Origin: Trueperaceae bacterium
GTDB lineage: Bacteria > Deinococcota > Deinococci > Deinococcales > Trueperaceae
Direction: 5' to 3'
Assembly: GCA_023954415.1 (NCBI GenBank)
Contig: JAMLIB010000006.1
Location: 124,001 to 188,000 of the forward strand
DNA: 64,000 nucleotides
Shown: in pieces, positions 20,377-29,947 of the stretch
Position numbering within the stretch: the stretch's first letter is position 1
Layout of the letters: every line of letters begins with the position of its first letter
Made by a program: the position numbers and the translations under genes
Notes under the pieces: generated by a model
Database searches by the model: none
What the model was told of the DNA's origin: nothing
The model's input: only the letters and a program-made list of their open reading frames with translations

Positions 20377-21986
20377 GCCCGCGCCCCCTCTTCCTTGAGC
20401 GCGCCCGTGACCTTGAAGTTCATCAGGCTGACGGCCAAGGTTATGACGAAGATCAGCAGCGAGATGGCCGAGCCGAACCCGTAGGCGTAGCCGCCCTGAC
20501 TACGGAACGCCTCGTTGTAGGCCCAGCTGATGAGGATGTCGGTGCCCCTCGCGGTGGCCGTGCCCCAGCTCACTGGCGGACCGCCGTCCGTCAGGAGGAA
20601 GACGACGTTGAAGTTGTTGAAGTTGAACGCGAAGCTGCTCAGGGTGATCGGGATGAGGGCCGTGCGCAGCAGCGGACCGGTGACGTTCCAGAACCCCTGC
20701 CAGACGTTCGCGCCGTCGATGCGCGCCGCCTCGTAGATCTCGTCGGGGATCGCCGAGAGCGCGCCGAGCGTCGCCGTCATGATGAACGGCAGCCCCAGCC
20801 AGAGGTTGACTACCAGGATGGCGGCGCGAGCCGCGGCCGGGTCGCCGGCCAGCCAGTTGATCGGCTCCGAGGAGATGTCGAGGAGCGCGAGGACACGGTT
20901 GATGGCGCCGAAGTTCTGGTTGAGGAAGCCGCGCCATACCTGGATGGTGATGACGCTAGGTAGCGCCCACGGCACGATCAGGAGCGTCCGGTACAGGTTC
21001 CTGAACCGCAGGGCCTTGTTGTTGAGCAGGACGGCGATGAGCACGCCGACGGCGGTGTTGATGAACACGGTGAGGAAGCCGAAAGATACGTTCCATAGGA
21101 AGACGGGGATGAGGGCGCGCGGCGCGGAGGCGATGACGCGGCTGAAGTTGCGCAGGCCCACGAACCCGAAGTCGTTGTAACGGGCGATGGCGGTAGGCTC
21201 GACGCCCTCGGGCAAGGGCTCGTCGAGCGTCAGGTGGGCGCCCGCCTCCGCGACGATCCTGCGCGAGATGGCGGCGCGGTCCAGCTGGACGCGTACGTCC
21301 GTAAGGTCGGGAGGCGAAGGCGGCGCCCGCTCGAGGGTGAGCACGTTGCCGTCGACGCTCGTCACCCGAAAGCTGAAGGCGATGCCGAGATCGGGCAGGT
21401 CGAGCTCTACGCCGATGACATCCCGCCCGGCCGGGAGCGGGCCGGCGATGACCAACCGCGTGCCTTCGATGGACTCGGCAGCGACGGTATCCATGCCGCT
21501 CGCGTACACGACGGCTCGCACGCCGTTACAGCCGTCGCGCAGGTCGGCGCAATCCAGGGTCGCCGGGTCCGCGACGGTCACGTTCACGCCGTCGACCGCG
21601 AGGATAGGCGTCTCGCTGCTGATGTTCAGCTCGCCGTTCCTGATGCCCGCGTAGTCGGTGAAGGCGAGGAACACCGTCAGGACGACGGGGAAGACGGTGA
21701 AGGTCAGGAGGAAGACGATCGCGGGGAGCAGGTAGTACCAGGGGATCAGCCAGTCGAACCGCCGCGCCAGGTAGCGCAGCATGAGCACCAGGGCCGCCGC
21801 CGCGATCGGGATGCCGGCGTAGGCGGGGGCCTCCGGGACCAGGAGCCGGAGGAGCGTGGCTCCGAGGAAGCCGATCAGGGTCGCGAGGAACAGCGCCGCC
21901 GTCAGGAGGCCGAGCGACTTGGCCAGGCCGCCGACCGTGGTGCGGCTGCGAGGCAGATGGTCCTTGACCGAGCGCGAGATATCCAT
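20373..21986 (-). CDS. malF: Maltose-type ABC transporter permease MalF with large periplasmic domain
   Basis: A 537-residue permease. Three N-terminal membrane segments precede a large soluble insert (about 125-270, starting near NISSETPILAVDGVNVTV) that corresponds to the periplasmic P2 domain of MalF, which contacts the binding protein. The membrane core follows, with the EAA loop PDEIYEAARIDGANVWQGFW. It is separated from malE by a big hairpin and overlaps malG by four bases. Confidence 0.94.
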   Translation of the reverse strand: MDISRSVKDHLPRSRTTVGGLAKSLGLLTAALFLATLIGFLGATLLRLLVPEAPAYAGIPIAAAALVLMLRYLARRFDWLIPWYYLLPAIVFLLTFTVFPVVLTVFLAFTDYAGIRNGELNISSETPILAVDGVNVTVADPATLDCADLRDGCNGVRAVVYASGMDTVAAESIEGTRLVIAGPLPAGRDVIGVELDLPDLGIAFSFRVTSVDGNVLTLERAPPSPPDLTDVRVQLDRAAISRRIVAEAGAHLTLDEPLPEGVEPTAIARYNDFGFVGLRNFSRVIASAPRALIPVFLWNVSFGFLTVFINTAVGVLIAVLLNNKALRFRNLYRTLLIVPWALPSVITIQVWRGFLNQNFGAINRVLALLDISSEPINWLAGDPAAARAAILVVNLWLGLPFIMTATLGALSAIPDEIYEAARIDGANVWQGFWNVTGPLLRTALIPITLSSFAFNFNNFNVVFLLTDGGPPVSWGTATARGTDILISWAYNEAFRSQGGYAYGFGSAISLLIFVITLAVSLMNFKVTGALKEEGARA

Positions 21987-22057
21987 GGTTTGAGGCTCAC
22001 CCCGAGCAGGCGGCTAGGAGTCGAGCGGCTCCTAGCCGAGGTCGTCACCGATTGCGG

Positions 22058-22116
22058 GCCTGCATGTCCGGCTCGCGGTCGGTCTCGCGACCGGACCGTG
22101 CGCCGGACATGCAGGC
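22058..22116 (-). other. Large hairpin between malE and malF
   Basis: A perfect 15-base inverted repeat, GCCTGCATGTCCGGC (22058-22072) and GCCGGACATGCAGGC (22102-22116), encloses a 29-base loop that can form a second small hairpin (CGGTC with GACCG). No T-run follows. The position mirrors the hairpin at 13782-13820 in the other sugar transporter operon. Confidence 0.75.
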
Positions 22117-22124
22117 TCCGTAGC

Positions 22125-23312
22125 TCACTGGCCCTGGATCTCGTCGACCGCCTGCTGCATTACGGCGGCCACGTCCGCGGAGGCGTCTTCCGTCAGGACG
22201 GTGAGGGCGTTGCCCATCGGGGCCCACACGGAGCCCATGGCGGGGATGTTCGGCATCGGCTCGGAGTTGAGGAGCGCGGCGCCGAAGCCCGCGATGATCG
22301 GATCGTCCATGACCTCGTCGAGCGCGGAGACGCTGGCCGGGATGCGGCCGGAGAGCTTGGCCATCGACACCTGGGCGTCCTTGCGGGAGAGCCATTTGGC
22401 GAAGTTGGCGGCCTCGACCTTGAGGTTCGTGAACGAGTTCACGAGCACGCCCTGCACGCCCATGAAGCCGGAGAACGGCGTGCCGTCGGCGAGCGGCGGC
22501 ACGGGGTGGACGCTCACGTTCAGGCCCGCGTCCTGGTACTGGCTGATGGCCCACGGGCCCGTGTAGATCATGGCGAGCGCGCCGTCGACGAACAGGCCGT
22601 TGGCGACGTCGTAGTTCGTACCGGACGGGATCAGGCCGAGGTCGTAACGCAGCGCGGCGAGCGCCTCGCCACCCTTGATCGCGCCCTCGTTGGCGAGGCC
22701 GATGTCGTTCGCGTCGAGCGAGCCGCTGGCGTCGCGCCCGAACACGTAACCGCCGTACGTATGCAGCCAGCCGTAGCTGAAGTAGAAGTTGGGGATGTCG
22801 AACATGAAGCCGAACGTGTCGGCCGTGGTGAGCTGCTGGGCGAGCGCCATCGTCTCCTCGTAGGTGGCGGGGACGCTCGGGACGAGGTCGTCGTTGACGA
22901 TGAGCGCCGGACCCTCGACGTACATGGGCAGGCCGAACAGCTTGCCGGCGAACGTGTAACCGAGGCGGGCCTGCTCGCTGAGGTCGGAGAGGTAGGCGGC
23001 GGTGGCGAAGCTGCTCATGTCGAGCAGGATGCCGCCGACGGCCATCTCACCGATCTGGTCGTGGGGGACGCCGGCGAAGACGTCGCCTGCCTCGCCCTGC
23101 GGGGCGGCGAGAAGGGCCTGCTGCTTCAGCTCGTTGACGTCCAGCCGCACGAGCTCCACATCGACCCCGAAGGCCGCCGTGAAGCTGGCAGCTTCCGAAC
23201 GAAGCCAGTCCAGGGTCTGATCCTGCCAGGTCGTCCAGACCTTGAGGGTCTGGGCACTAGCCATCCCGAGGCTCAGGGCTACGATCCCCAGGAACACCAT
23301 GTACTTCTTCAC
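22125..23312 (-). CDS. malE: Maltose/trehalose-type solute-binding protein MalE
   Basis: A 395-residue extracytoplasmic binding protein with a signal peptide (about 1-20, VKKYMVFLGIVALSLGMASA). The fold is that of MalE-type sugar binders (TLKVWTTWQDQTLDWL, YVEGPALIVNDDLVPSVPATYEE, YTGPWAISQYQ). The GTG at 23312 is preceded by GAAGGAG; longer frames upstream are non-coding in character. It heads the malE-malF-malG group, with speD-like and glpK genes behind. A good promoter lies at 23395-23423. Confidence 0.93.
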   Translation of the reverse strand: MKKYMVFLGIVALSLGMASAQTLKVWTTWQDQTLDWLRSEAASFTAAFGVDVELVRLDVNELKQQALLAAPQGEAGDVFAGVPHDQIGEMAVGGILLDMSSFATAAYLSDLSEQARLGYTFAGKLFGLPMYVEGPALIVNDDLVPSVPATYEETMALAQQLTTADTFGFMFDIPNFYFSYGWLHTYGGYVFGRDASGSLDANDIGLANEGAIKGGEALAALRYDLGLIPSGTNYDVANGLFVDGALAMIYTGPWAISQYQDAGLNVSVHPVPPLADGTPFSGFMGVQGVLVNSFTNLKVEAANFAKWLSRKDAQVSMAKLSGRIPASVSALDEVMDDPIIAGFGAALLNSEPMPNIPAMGSVWAPMGNALTVLTEDASADVAAVMQQAVDEIQGQ

Positions 23313-23394
23313 GCTTACTCCTTCCGGCCGCAGCGGCCAAACCACCTGAGAGACGATGGGGCTTCGACCCCCGTCTCGTGACATACGCGGCATC

Positions 23395-23423
23395 AGGATA
23401 GCTATCCGCCGCTCCCGTGTCCA
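23395..23423 (-). promoter_or_regulatory. Promoter of malE with palindrome on the -10 box
   Basis: On the minus strand TGGACA (23418-23423) and TATCCT (23395-23400) are spaced by 17 bases. A 12-base palindrome GGATAGCTATCC (23396-23407) covers most of the -10 box and could be an operator. Transcription would begin near 23388, leaving a leader of about 75 bases before the ribosome site. Confidence 0.7.
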
Positions 23424-23500
23424 CAGAACCCCGTCCCGCCCGGCGTCGGCGGAGCGCCGGCTGCGGGCGACCCAAGGCCCGGCCCGGAGCGAGGCTCTCC

Positions 23501-24718
23501 TCAACCGCGCCAGCGGTACCGGCCGCCGGCCGTAGCCGCGACGCGCCCGTCGAGCTCGAGAAGCGCCAGCGACGCGAGTAGCTCGGACGCCGGGAGACCG
23601 GTCACGCGGCTGAGCTGGTCCAGCGAAGCCTCGCCGCCTCGGAAGGCGTACTCCAGACCGACCGCGGCGATGCCCTCCAGGTCGGGCGACCCCGTCGGGG
23701 CGGCCGCCGCACGCGCCGCCGGAGCGGGCACGACGGCACTGCCCCCGCCGCGCCCGCGCTGATCGGCCTTCGGCGTCTCGATCATGGAAAGGCCGAAATG
23801 GTGCAGGAGGTCGCCCGCGTCGATTAGTGGGGCGGCGCCATCGCGGAGCAGCTCGAGCGCTCCGCGGTTGCGCACGTCCTGAGGGCGGCCGGGGACTGCG
23901 AGCACGGTCCTGCCGAGCTCCGCCGCATGGCTGGCAGTGTTGAGCGCCCCGGACCGGGCGCCCGCCTCCACGACACCGACTACCCGCGCGAGGCAGGCGA
24001 TCAGACGGTTGCGCCGCAGGAAGTGATGCGGCTGCGGGTTGACCGCCGGAGGCCACTCGGACAGGACTGCGCCGCCGTGGCGAAGGATGCGTTCCGCCAA
24101 GCCGCGATTGGCTGCGGGATGGAGCCGACCGTGACCGCCACCGAGCACCGCCACCGTGGCACCAGAACCGGCGGGCGCCTCCAACGCGCCCTCGTGGGCA
24201 GCGGAGTCCACCCCGAGCGCCAGGCCGGAGACGACGACGAGCCCGTGGTGCGCCGCTGCGCGCGCCAGGTCGCGGGCAAACGCAAGCGCCGGCTGCGACG
24301 CCCTGCGCGCGCCTACCAACGCGCAACTCGCCAGTTGGGCGAAGGGCCGCATGACCTGAGGCGGTAGGTCGCCGGCCACGAAGACCACCGGCGGCGCCGC
24401 ACGGTCGTCCTCCAGCAGGGCCGGCGGGTAAGCGGCATCCTCCCAGCACACGACCCGGAGCCCGGCCGCCCTGGCCTCGTCGACCTCGCGACGCGCGCGG
24501 CGCAAGGCAGCGGGCAGCGCGGCGGCGACCTCACGGGCGAGCCGTGTGAGTTGCGCATCCGGCCGCTCGAGGACGACCGGCTCGCCACCCAGGACCCCCG
24601 CGAGGCCACCGTAGGCCTCGACGAGGTCTCGGAGGCGCGCCGGACCGACGCCGGGCGTGGCCAACGCCGCCAAGTAGTGGGCTGCGAGCTCGTCAACTGG
24701 TTGCGCCGGCGCGTCCAT
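23501..24718 (-). CDS. dprA: DNA processing protein DprA
   Basis: A 405-residue DprA/Smf protein, which loads RecA on incoming single-stranded DNA during natural transformation. There is an N-terminal helical region (GVGPARLRDLVEAYGG), a central Rossmann fold (ALVGARRASQPALAFA, VSGLALGVDSAAHEGAL, AVLGGG, VVGVVEAGARSGALNTASHA) and a C-terminal winged helix (SLDQLSRVTGLPASELLASLALLELDGRV). The ATG at 24718 is used, with CATGCT six bases before it; a GTG at 24736 is the alternative. Confidence 0.93.
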   Translation of the reverse strand: MDAPAQPVDELAAHYLAALATPGVGPARLRDLVEAYGGLAGVLGGEPVVLERPDAQLTRLAREVAAALPAALRRARREVDEARAAGLRVVCWEDAAYPPALLEDDRAAPPVVFVAGDLPPQVMRPFAQLASCALVGARRASQPALAFARDLARAAAHHGLVVVSGLALGVDSAAHEGALEAPAGSGATVAVLGGGHGRLHPAANRGLAERILRHGGAVLSEWPPAVNPQPHHFLRRNRLIACLARVVGVVEAGARSGALNTASHAAELGRTVLAVPGRPQDVRNRGALELLRDGAAPLIDAGDLLHHFGLSMIETPKADQRGRGGGSAVVPAPAARAAAAPTGSPDLEGIAAVGLEYAFRGGEASLDQLSRVTGLPASELLASLALLELDGRVAATAGGRYRWRG

Positions 24719-24817
24719 GAGCCCAGCATGGTTCACGGTGCGCGGCCGATGGACGGGGTCTCGGGTTCAGCGCCTAGCTAAGGATGGGTCCGTGACGAGA
24801 TCAGACCGGCCACGGAC

Positions 24818-26242
24818 TCACTCCAGGCGCCACCTGCTCCCTTCTGCCGTGTCCTCGATGTTGACGCCCAGCTCGGCGAGCCGATCACGCAACGTATCGG
24901 CTCGCGCGAAATCGCGACGGTCACGCGAGCGCTGGCGCTCCTCCAACAGGAGCTCCATGGCGCCGTCCAGGACGCGGCCGGCGGCCGAGGCGTCCTGTTC
25001 CTCCAGGGGTACGCCGAGCACGCCGGCGAGCAGCTCCTCCAGCACGGCCGCCGCGCCCAGACGGTAGGCGCCGGCGGCGCCGTCCTCCAGCTCCTTGTTG
25101 GCGGCCTTCGCGAGGTCGAACAGCACGGCGATGGCCTGCGGGGTGTTGAGGTCGTCGTTCATGGCGGCGGCGAAACGGGAGCGGAACTCGCCGAAGGGTC
25201 GGTCGTCGCGTTCGGCCTCGGAAGCGCCCGCTAGCAACGCCTTGTAGGTCTCGCGCAGGCGCTTCAGCCCTTGAGCGGACGACCGGATCCCCTCCTCGCT
25301 GAAGTCCGACGTGCTCCGGTAGTGGGACCGGAGCAGATGGAAGCGGATGACGAGCGGGTCATACGCCTCGAACAGGCCCGCCAAGGTGACGAAGTGCCCC
25401 TTCGACTTCGCCATCTTCTCGCCCTGGAGCGTGATCATGTTCCAGTGCAACCAGACGCGGGCGAAAGGCTTGCCCGCTGCCCGCGCCTGGGCCAGCTCCG
25501 CCTCGTGGTGGGGGAACACGAGGTCGAGGCCGCCGCCATGGATGTCGAACTCGTCGCCCAGGTACTTGGTGCTCATCGCGGAGCACTCGATGTGCCACCC
25601 GGGGAAGCCGTCGCCCCACTGGCTGGGCCAGCGCATGATGTGGCCGCCCTCGGCGCGCTTCCAGAGGGCGAAGTCGCGAGGGTCGTCCTTCTCGGAACGC
25701 ACGAGTGTGCGCGTGCCTTCGATCTGGTGAGCAGGGTCGCGACCGGAGAGGCTGCCGTACTCGTCCCAGGCGGAGACGTCGAAATAGACGCTCCCGTCCT
25801 TCTCGTAGGCGAACCCCCGCGCGACGAGCTCCCGGGTCAACTCCTGCTGCTCGATGATGTGGCCCGACGCGCGCGGCACGATGCTTGGGCGTCTGACGCG
25901 CATGGCGGCCATGGCCTCGAAGTAGGCCCAGAAGTACTTCTCCGCGACCTCCATCGGCTCCAGACGCTCGATCTGCGCTCGCCGCGCGAGCTTGTCCTCG
26001 CCGTCATCGGCGTCGTCGACGAGGTGACCGACGTCCGTCACGTTCGTCACGAGCCTGACTACGAACCCCTCGTGCTCCAGCCAGTTGCGCAGCACGTCGA
26101 AGACGACGGGGCCGCGGGCGTGACCGAGGTGCGGGTCGGAGTAGACGGTGGGACCGCACATATAGATGCCGACGTGACCCGGTACGACGGGTTCGAACGG
26201 CTGTTTCTCGCGCGTGAGAGTGTTGTAGAACTCGAGCGCCAT
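24818..26242 (-). CDS. cysS: Cysteinyl-tRNA synthetase
   Basis: A 474-residue class I synthetase that charges tRNA-Cys. Key motifs: [18 protein letters not shown] (zinc cysteine and HIGH-type HLGH), WHIECSAM and HHEAELAQ (further zinc ligands), and [10 protein letters not shown] (KMSKS-type loop). The C-terminal anticodon-binding part ends with the typical [18 protein letters not shown]. The ATG at 26242 follows AAGGAG; a start seven codons earlier would lose that ribosome site. Confidence 0.97.
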   Translation of the reverse strand: MALEFYNTLTREKQPFEPVVPGHVGIYMCGPTVYSDPHLGHARGPVVFDVLRNWLEHEGFVVRLVTNVTDVGHLVDDADDGEDKLARRAQIERLEPMEVAEKYFWAYFEAMAAMRVRRPSIVPRASGHIIEQQELTRELVARGFAYEKDGSVYFDVSAWDEYGSLSGRDPAHQIEGTRTLVRSEKDDPRDFALWKRAEGGHIMRWPSQWGDGFPGWHIECSAMSTKYLGDEFDIHGGGLDLVFPHHEAELAQARAAGKPFARVWLHWNMITLQGEKMAKSKGHFVTLAGLFEAYDPLVIRFHLLRSHYRSTSDFSEEGIRSSAQGLKRLRETYKALLAGASEAERDDRPFGEFRSRFAAAMNDDLNTPQAIAVLFDLAKAANKELEDGAAGAYRLGAAAVLEELLAGVLGVPLEEQDASAAGRVLDGAMELLLEERQRSRDRRDFARADTLRDRLAELGVNIEDTAEGSRWRLE

Positions 26243-26531
26243 AACGCTTACTCCTTCGAGCAACGCATCGAACGGCTCTCAGACGAGCCGGCGAAGGTGG
26301 ACGGGGTGCTTGTGAAGATACGGTCCGCGTGCCGTTGGCACGGTTCGACGCTTCAGAACAGTGACGCGCGACATCGCGGCGTGTGAGCGGCGACCGCCGC
26401 CTCGCCCTTGCGCCAGGCGCGAGGCGCAGGCATGCGGCCGACCGAGGCCGTGAAGTACGCGTGCGCGCTCATGCCTCGGGAGTCTAGCACGTGCCGGACG
26501 GGGTCGGGACGGCCTCGGGGTACAGTCCGGC
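26243..26531. other. Divergent intergenic region of cysS and yigZ
   Basis: This 289-base gap between divergent genes contains the ribosome site of cysS, a possible -10 element for cysS (TATCTT on the minus strand), a short palindrome (GTGCC and GGCAC arms), and the leaderless-type TACAGT of yigZ. I see no gene in it. Confidence 0.4.
26521..26526 (+). promoter_or_regulatory. -10 element of yigZ, leaderless layout
   Basis: TACAGT ends five bases before the ATG of the yigZ-type gene; no Shine-Dalgarno sequence is possible in the gap. Confidence 0.5.
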
Positions 26532-27176
26532 ATGGCGCACGTCACGGTCGCGGGGGAGGCGAGCCTCGAGCAGAGCATCCAGGGCTCGCGCTTCATAGCG
26601 TTCGTGTTCGAGGCCGACTCCCCCGAGTCCGTCCTCGGCAGGCTGGCAAGCGTGCGGGGCGACCACCCGGACGCCACGCACCACTGTTGGGCGTTCCGCG
26701 TCGGGCCCATCCAGCGCTTCTCGGACGACGGCGAGCCCGGCGGCACCGCGGGCCGACCGATGCTGGAGGTCGTCCTCAAGCGGGGCCTCGATCACGTCGG
26801 AGGCGTCGTCGTCCGCTACTACGGCGGCAAGAAGCTCGGTGCGGGCGGCCTCGTGAGGGCGTACTCCGGCACGCTGGCGAAGGCATTCGACCTGGCCGGG
26901 GTGCGAGAGGTGGTCGACGTAGTCAGCGTGCGGGTGTGGGTGCCCTTCGCGGGCACCGACGTGGCGCTGCGGCTCCTCGACGAGCTCGGGAGGGCGGAGG
27001 CTTTCAACCCGCTGGTCAGGGGCGCGCCCGGCTTCGACGAGCGCGGGATGAACGTGGAGGTCAGCGTGCCGGCCTCCGCCCTGGCCGAGTTGGAGGCTCG
27101 CCTGCAGGAGGCCACGAACGGCGCGGCTAAGGTGGAGGGCGGTCGAGACACGGGTCGCTCACCCATGGGAGCATGA
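26532..27176 (+). CDS. yigZ: YigZ/IMPACT family protein
   Basis: A 214-residue protein of the YigZ/IMPACT family. The N-terminal Impact domain carries QSIQGSRFIAFVF, HHCWAFRVG, FSDDGEPGGTAGRPMLEV and GVVVRYYGGKKLGAGGLVRAY; the C-terminal domain is an EF-G domain IV-like fold. The biochemical role of bacterial YigZ is not settled; eukaryotic IMPACT acts in translational control. The start is fixed by the -10-like element. A lipoprotein gene follows on the same strand. Confidence 0.93.
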   Translation: MAHVTVAGEASLEQSIQGSRFIAFVFEADSPESVLGRLASVRGDHPDATHHCWAFRVGPIQRFSDDGEPGGTAGRPMLEVVLKRGLDHVGGVVVRYYGGKKLGAGGLVRAYSGTLAKAFDLAGVREVVDVVSVRVWVPFAGTDVALRLLDELGRAEAFNPLVRGAPGFDERGMNVEVSVPASALAELEARLQEATNGAAKVEGGRDTGRSPMGA

Positions 27177-27265
27177 TCGACGTCGGCCCTTCCCGGAAAA
27201 CGTCCTTAGCCGGCCATGAAGCCCGCCTCACCGCGCCCGTGGCCCGAAGGTGGCACGATAGAGCC

Positions 27266-27886
27266 ATGATGAGACAGCGCACCAAGACCTGGCCGATCGT
27301 CATACTGCTCGGCGCGCTCCTCGGAGCGTGCGCGCCGGCGCGCACGCAAGGCGGCGCGGCGCTCGTCGCCGTGCTCAACGCCCCGGCGCAGTCCGTGCTC
27401 GGGGGGGCGGCAGAGGGGGTCCAGGACGTGCTGGAACGGGAGACGGCGCCCGGCCTCAACTACGTCTCGTCGTTCACGATGCGCTTCCTCGAGACGCACA
27501 ACGACCTGTTCCATAGTCGGGCCGCGCCGAGCGCTGCTCGGATCGCGCGTACGCAAGGGGCGGACCTGGCAGTGATGATCGGCGCGCCCGTGCTCGAGCG
27601 CAACGTCACGGCGTCGCGCGACGGTCGGAGCCGGAGAGTGGACGTGGCGGTGGCCCTGGAGGCACAGGTCGTCGACCCGCGCACCGACGCGGTGGTGCAA
27701 GTGCTACGCACCCGTACACTGCAAGGTTCCCGCGTCGAAGCCAACGACGGGGAGCTAGTGGCCATCGACCTGGACCCAACGGTGCAGGCCCTACGCGATC
27801 AGGCCGTCCCGGAGTTGGCCGCGGCCCTCAGCGCGGAGTTGCCGTACCTGACTAACAGTCTGCTCATCGGAAGTAGCGGCGGATGA
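27266..27886 (+). CDS. Putative lipoprotein, unknown function
   Basis: A 206-residue protein with a lipoprotein signal peptide (RQRTKTWPIVILLGALLGAC, cysteine near residue 22), so it should be anchored on the outer side of the membrane. The rest has alternating strands and helices (ALVAVLNAPAQSVLGG, GADLAVMIGAPVLERNV, VDVAVALEAQVVDPRTDAVV) that look like a compact alpha/beta domain. I do not recognise the family. Two adjacent ATG codons (27266, 27269) are possible starts. Its last 23 bases overlap the end of the convergent gene. Confidence 0.75.
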   Translation: MMRQRTKTWPIVILLGALLGACAPARTQGGAALVAVLNAPAQSVLGGAAEGVQDVLERETAPGLNYVSSFTMRFLETHNDLFHSRAAPSAARIARTQGADLAVMIGAPVLERNVTASRDGRSRRVDVAVALEAQVVDPRTDAVVQVLRTRTLQGSRVEANDGELVAIDLDPTVQALRDQAVPELAAALSAELPYLTNSLLIGSSGG

Positions 27887-29303
27887 TCTCCTGATAGCCG
27901 GCAGGGAGGTCGCCTTCGCCGACCGCCTCCTCGGCCGCCTCGGCGTACGGGCCGAGGGGCGTGCCTACCGGGAGCTCCACTTCGGAAGTGCCGGGCAGTC
28001 TGACCCGACCGGCGGGGTTCGTCGGCCCGGTCTCGATGACGCCGGGCAGCAGTTCCACGCCGCCGGTCACGAACGCGGGTTCGGCCCCCTCGGCGTTGTC
28101 ATCTAGCGGAACGCCCCCTACGCCGACGGCGCCGGCTTCGTCGGCCCCTTCGCCCTCTCCGGACGCCCCGCCTTCACCGCCGCCCCTGTCGTCATCGCGC
28201 GGCAGCTGCGCGCCCCCGCCACCCATGGCCTCTTCGCCCTCGCTGAGCCGGCGATCGCCTTCTGGCGCCTCACCGTCGGCGACCTGCGGCGCGGTCCCAT
28301 CGGGCGGGCGCGCCGCACCGGCATCGCCCGTCACCCCGTTCTGCTCTTCGGGCCGCGCACCGGCGGCTTGGGTACCGCCCGGGGTGCCGTCATCCGAGGC
28401 GTCGTCGGAGCCGGTCCCGCCGCCACCGTCGCCAGCGCCAGGCGGAGCGGCTTCGGCGGCCGCAGTGTTGGGCTCGCTCGTCCGAGGCGGCTGGTTCCCT
28501 TCGGCGCTCTCGCCGCCGCCAACGGGGGAGGATGCGCCGGAGCCGGCCCCGGAGTTCGGGGTGGCCTCTCCTTGGCGCAAGGCCTCGAGGAAGCGCGACA
28601 GCGCTTCGTTGCCCGCCTCCGTGCCGGGAGGCAGCGCGTCGCGGTCGTCCGTGGCGCCGCCGCCCACCTGGTCCTGCGCCGCGGCACCCTCCGCCCGGCT
28701 CGCGGCCTCGAGTCGGCCCGCGAGCTCGCCGGCGCGTTCGAGCGCCTGGTCCTCACCGCCCTCCCGCTCCGCCGGCAGCCCCGCCTCGGTCGTACGCGCG
28801 GTCGTCGAAGGAGCCGCGCGACGCGGGAAGGCGTACGTGAGCCCCAGCGTGGCCACGGCGAGCACGGCGACGGGCAGCCACCACGCAGGCGCCGGCGGTC
28901 GGCGGTAGTCGCGCACCGAGCGCGCACCCGCCTCCACGACACGGTCAGCGAGCCCGAACTCGTCGGGCGCGCCGCCTTCCGCCTCGCGTTCGAGCACGAT
29001 GAGGCCCGACTCGTAGGCAAGACCGGTCTGATCGGCGATGGTGTCGAGCGCCTTCCGCGCCAGCGGCGGCACCGGCAGCGCGGCGCCGACGGCGGCCGCG
29101 ACGAGCGTGAACCCGAGGTGCGCGAGCATCGGGAGCTCGAAGAAGCGGCTGAGCACGGCCCCGAGCAGAGCACCGCCCAACGCCCCGACCGCAGCGCGCC
29201 AGACGCGCCGGTCGAGCGCCATGCGCCGGGCCGCGGCGACATGCAGCGTGTAAGCGCCGACCTCGGGTGCGTTCGCCTGCCGGCGCCGACTAGGCGAGAT
29301 CAC
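27864..29303 (-). CDS. Membrane protein with long disordered linker, unknown function
   Basis: A 479-residue protein starting with GTG that overlaps the preceding gene's stop by four bases. It has two membrane segments near residues 37-75, a cytoplasmic stretch with a coiled character (LARKALDTIADQTGLAYESG), a third membrane segment near 140-160, then roughly 250 residues of Gly/Ala/Glu/Pro/Asp-rich low-complexity sequence. A folded C-terminal end (LPGTSEVELPVGTPLGPY, DLPAGYQEIIRRYFR) closes it. I do not recognise the family. It is the last of three overlapping membrane-protein genes. Confidence 0.8.
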   Translation of the reverse strand: MISPSRRRQANAPEVGAYTLHVAAARRMALDRRVWRAAVGALGGALLGAVLSRFFELPMLAHLGFTLVAAAVGAALPVPPLARKALDTIADQTGLAYESGLIVLEREAEGGAPDEFGLADRVVEAGARSVRDYRRPPAPAWWLPVAVLAVATLGLTYAFPRRAAPSTTARTTEAGLPAEREGGEDQALERAGELAGRLEAASRAEGAAAQDQVGGGATDDRDALPPGTEAGNEALSRFLEALRQGEATPNSGAGSGASSPVGGGESAEGNQPPRTSEPNTAAAEAAPPGAGDGGGGTGSDDASDDGTPGGTQAAGARPEEQNGVTGDAGAARPPDGTAPQVADGEAPEGDRRLSEGEEAMGGGGAQLPRDDDRGGGEGGASGEGEGADEAGAVGVGGVPLDDNAEGAEPAFVTGGVELLPGVIETGPTNPAGRVRLPGTSEVELPVGTPLGPYAEAAEEAVGEGDLPAGYQEIIRRYFR

Positions 29304-29947
29304 GGTTCGTCCCGCCCCGCCAAGGTGGGGCCACCCGGCGACCCCCGCCCGGGCCGCCACAAGATGAAAGCGCCGACCAGGGCGAACGGCAGCGACCAGG
29401 CCAGGTAGGCGGGCGAGACGACGCTCGGGGCGCTCCACGGGTTCAGGTGGCCTCCACCGGCGCTCACGTCCAGCCATACGACGAGGGCGAGCACCACCGG
29501 CACGGCGATGAACGTGAGCACACCCGCGTAGCGGCCCCGAAGCGCGCGGCCGACCAGCAGCCCGAGGCCGAAGTACGCCCCCAAGGTGAGGAAGGCCACG
29601 AGCGCGGGCCAGTAGCCGGGGACGGCGGGGTAGGTGGCCGCGCGCGCCGCCGCCTCGAAAGGCCACGTCAGGACCGCCACCGCGACGAGAGCCAAGAAGG
29701 TCACCCTGGCTTCGGCCAGCCTGCCGGGCGCGGCGCGACCCCAGATGCCGACGGCGTAAGCGAGCGCCAGCAGGGCCAGGAGGCTGTTGCGTAGCGCGAC
29801 CACCGGACCCCAGGCCTCGTTGACGCGAGCGCCGCCGTCCGGCCAGTTGACGTTGAGGGCGACGACGAGCACCGCGAACGTCAGGGCCGTGACCTGTAGG
29901 AGGTCGGCGCGTTGCAACCTGCCCGCTACCGTACCGAGCGCCCTCAC
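29300..29947 (-). CDS. Six-segment integral membrane protein, unknown function
   Basis: A 215-residue, almost entirely hydrophobic protein with about six membrane segments (for example LTFAVLVVALNVNW, VTFLALVAVAVLTWPF, YFGLGLLVGRAL, LTFIAVPVVLALVVWL). It begins with GTG and overlaps both neighbours by four bases (GTGA), so its production is tied to theirs. No transporter or enzyme motif is visible. Confidence 0.82.
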   Translation of the reverse strand: MRALGTVAGRLQRADLLQVTALTFAVLVVALNVNWPDGGARVNEAWGPVVALRNSLLALLALAYAVGIWGRAAPGRLAEARVTFLALVAVAVLTWPFEAAARAATYPAVPGYWPALVAFLTLGAYFGLGLLVGRALRGRYAGVLTFIAVPVVLALVVWLDVSAGGGHLNPWSAPSVVSPAYLAWSLPFALVGAFILWRPGRGSPGGPTLAGRDEP

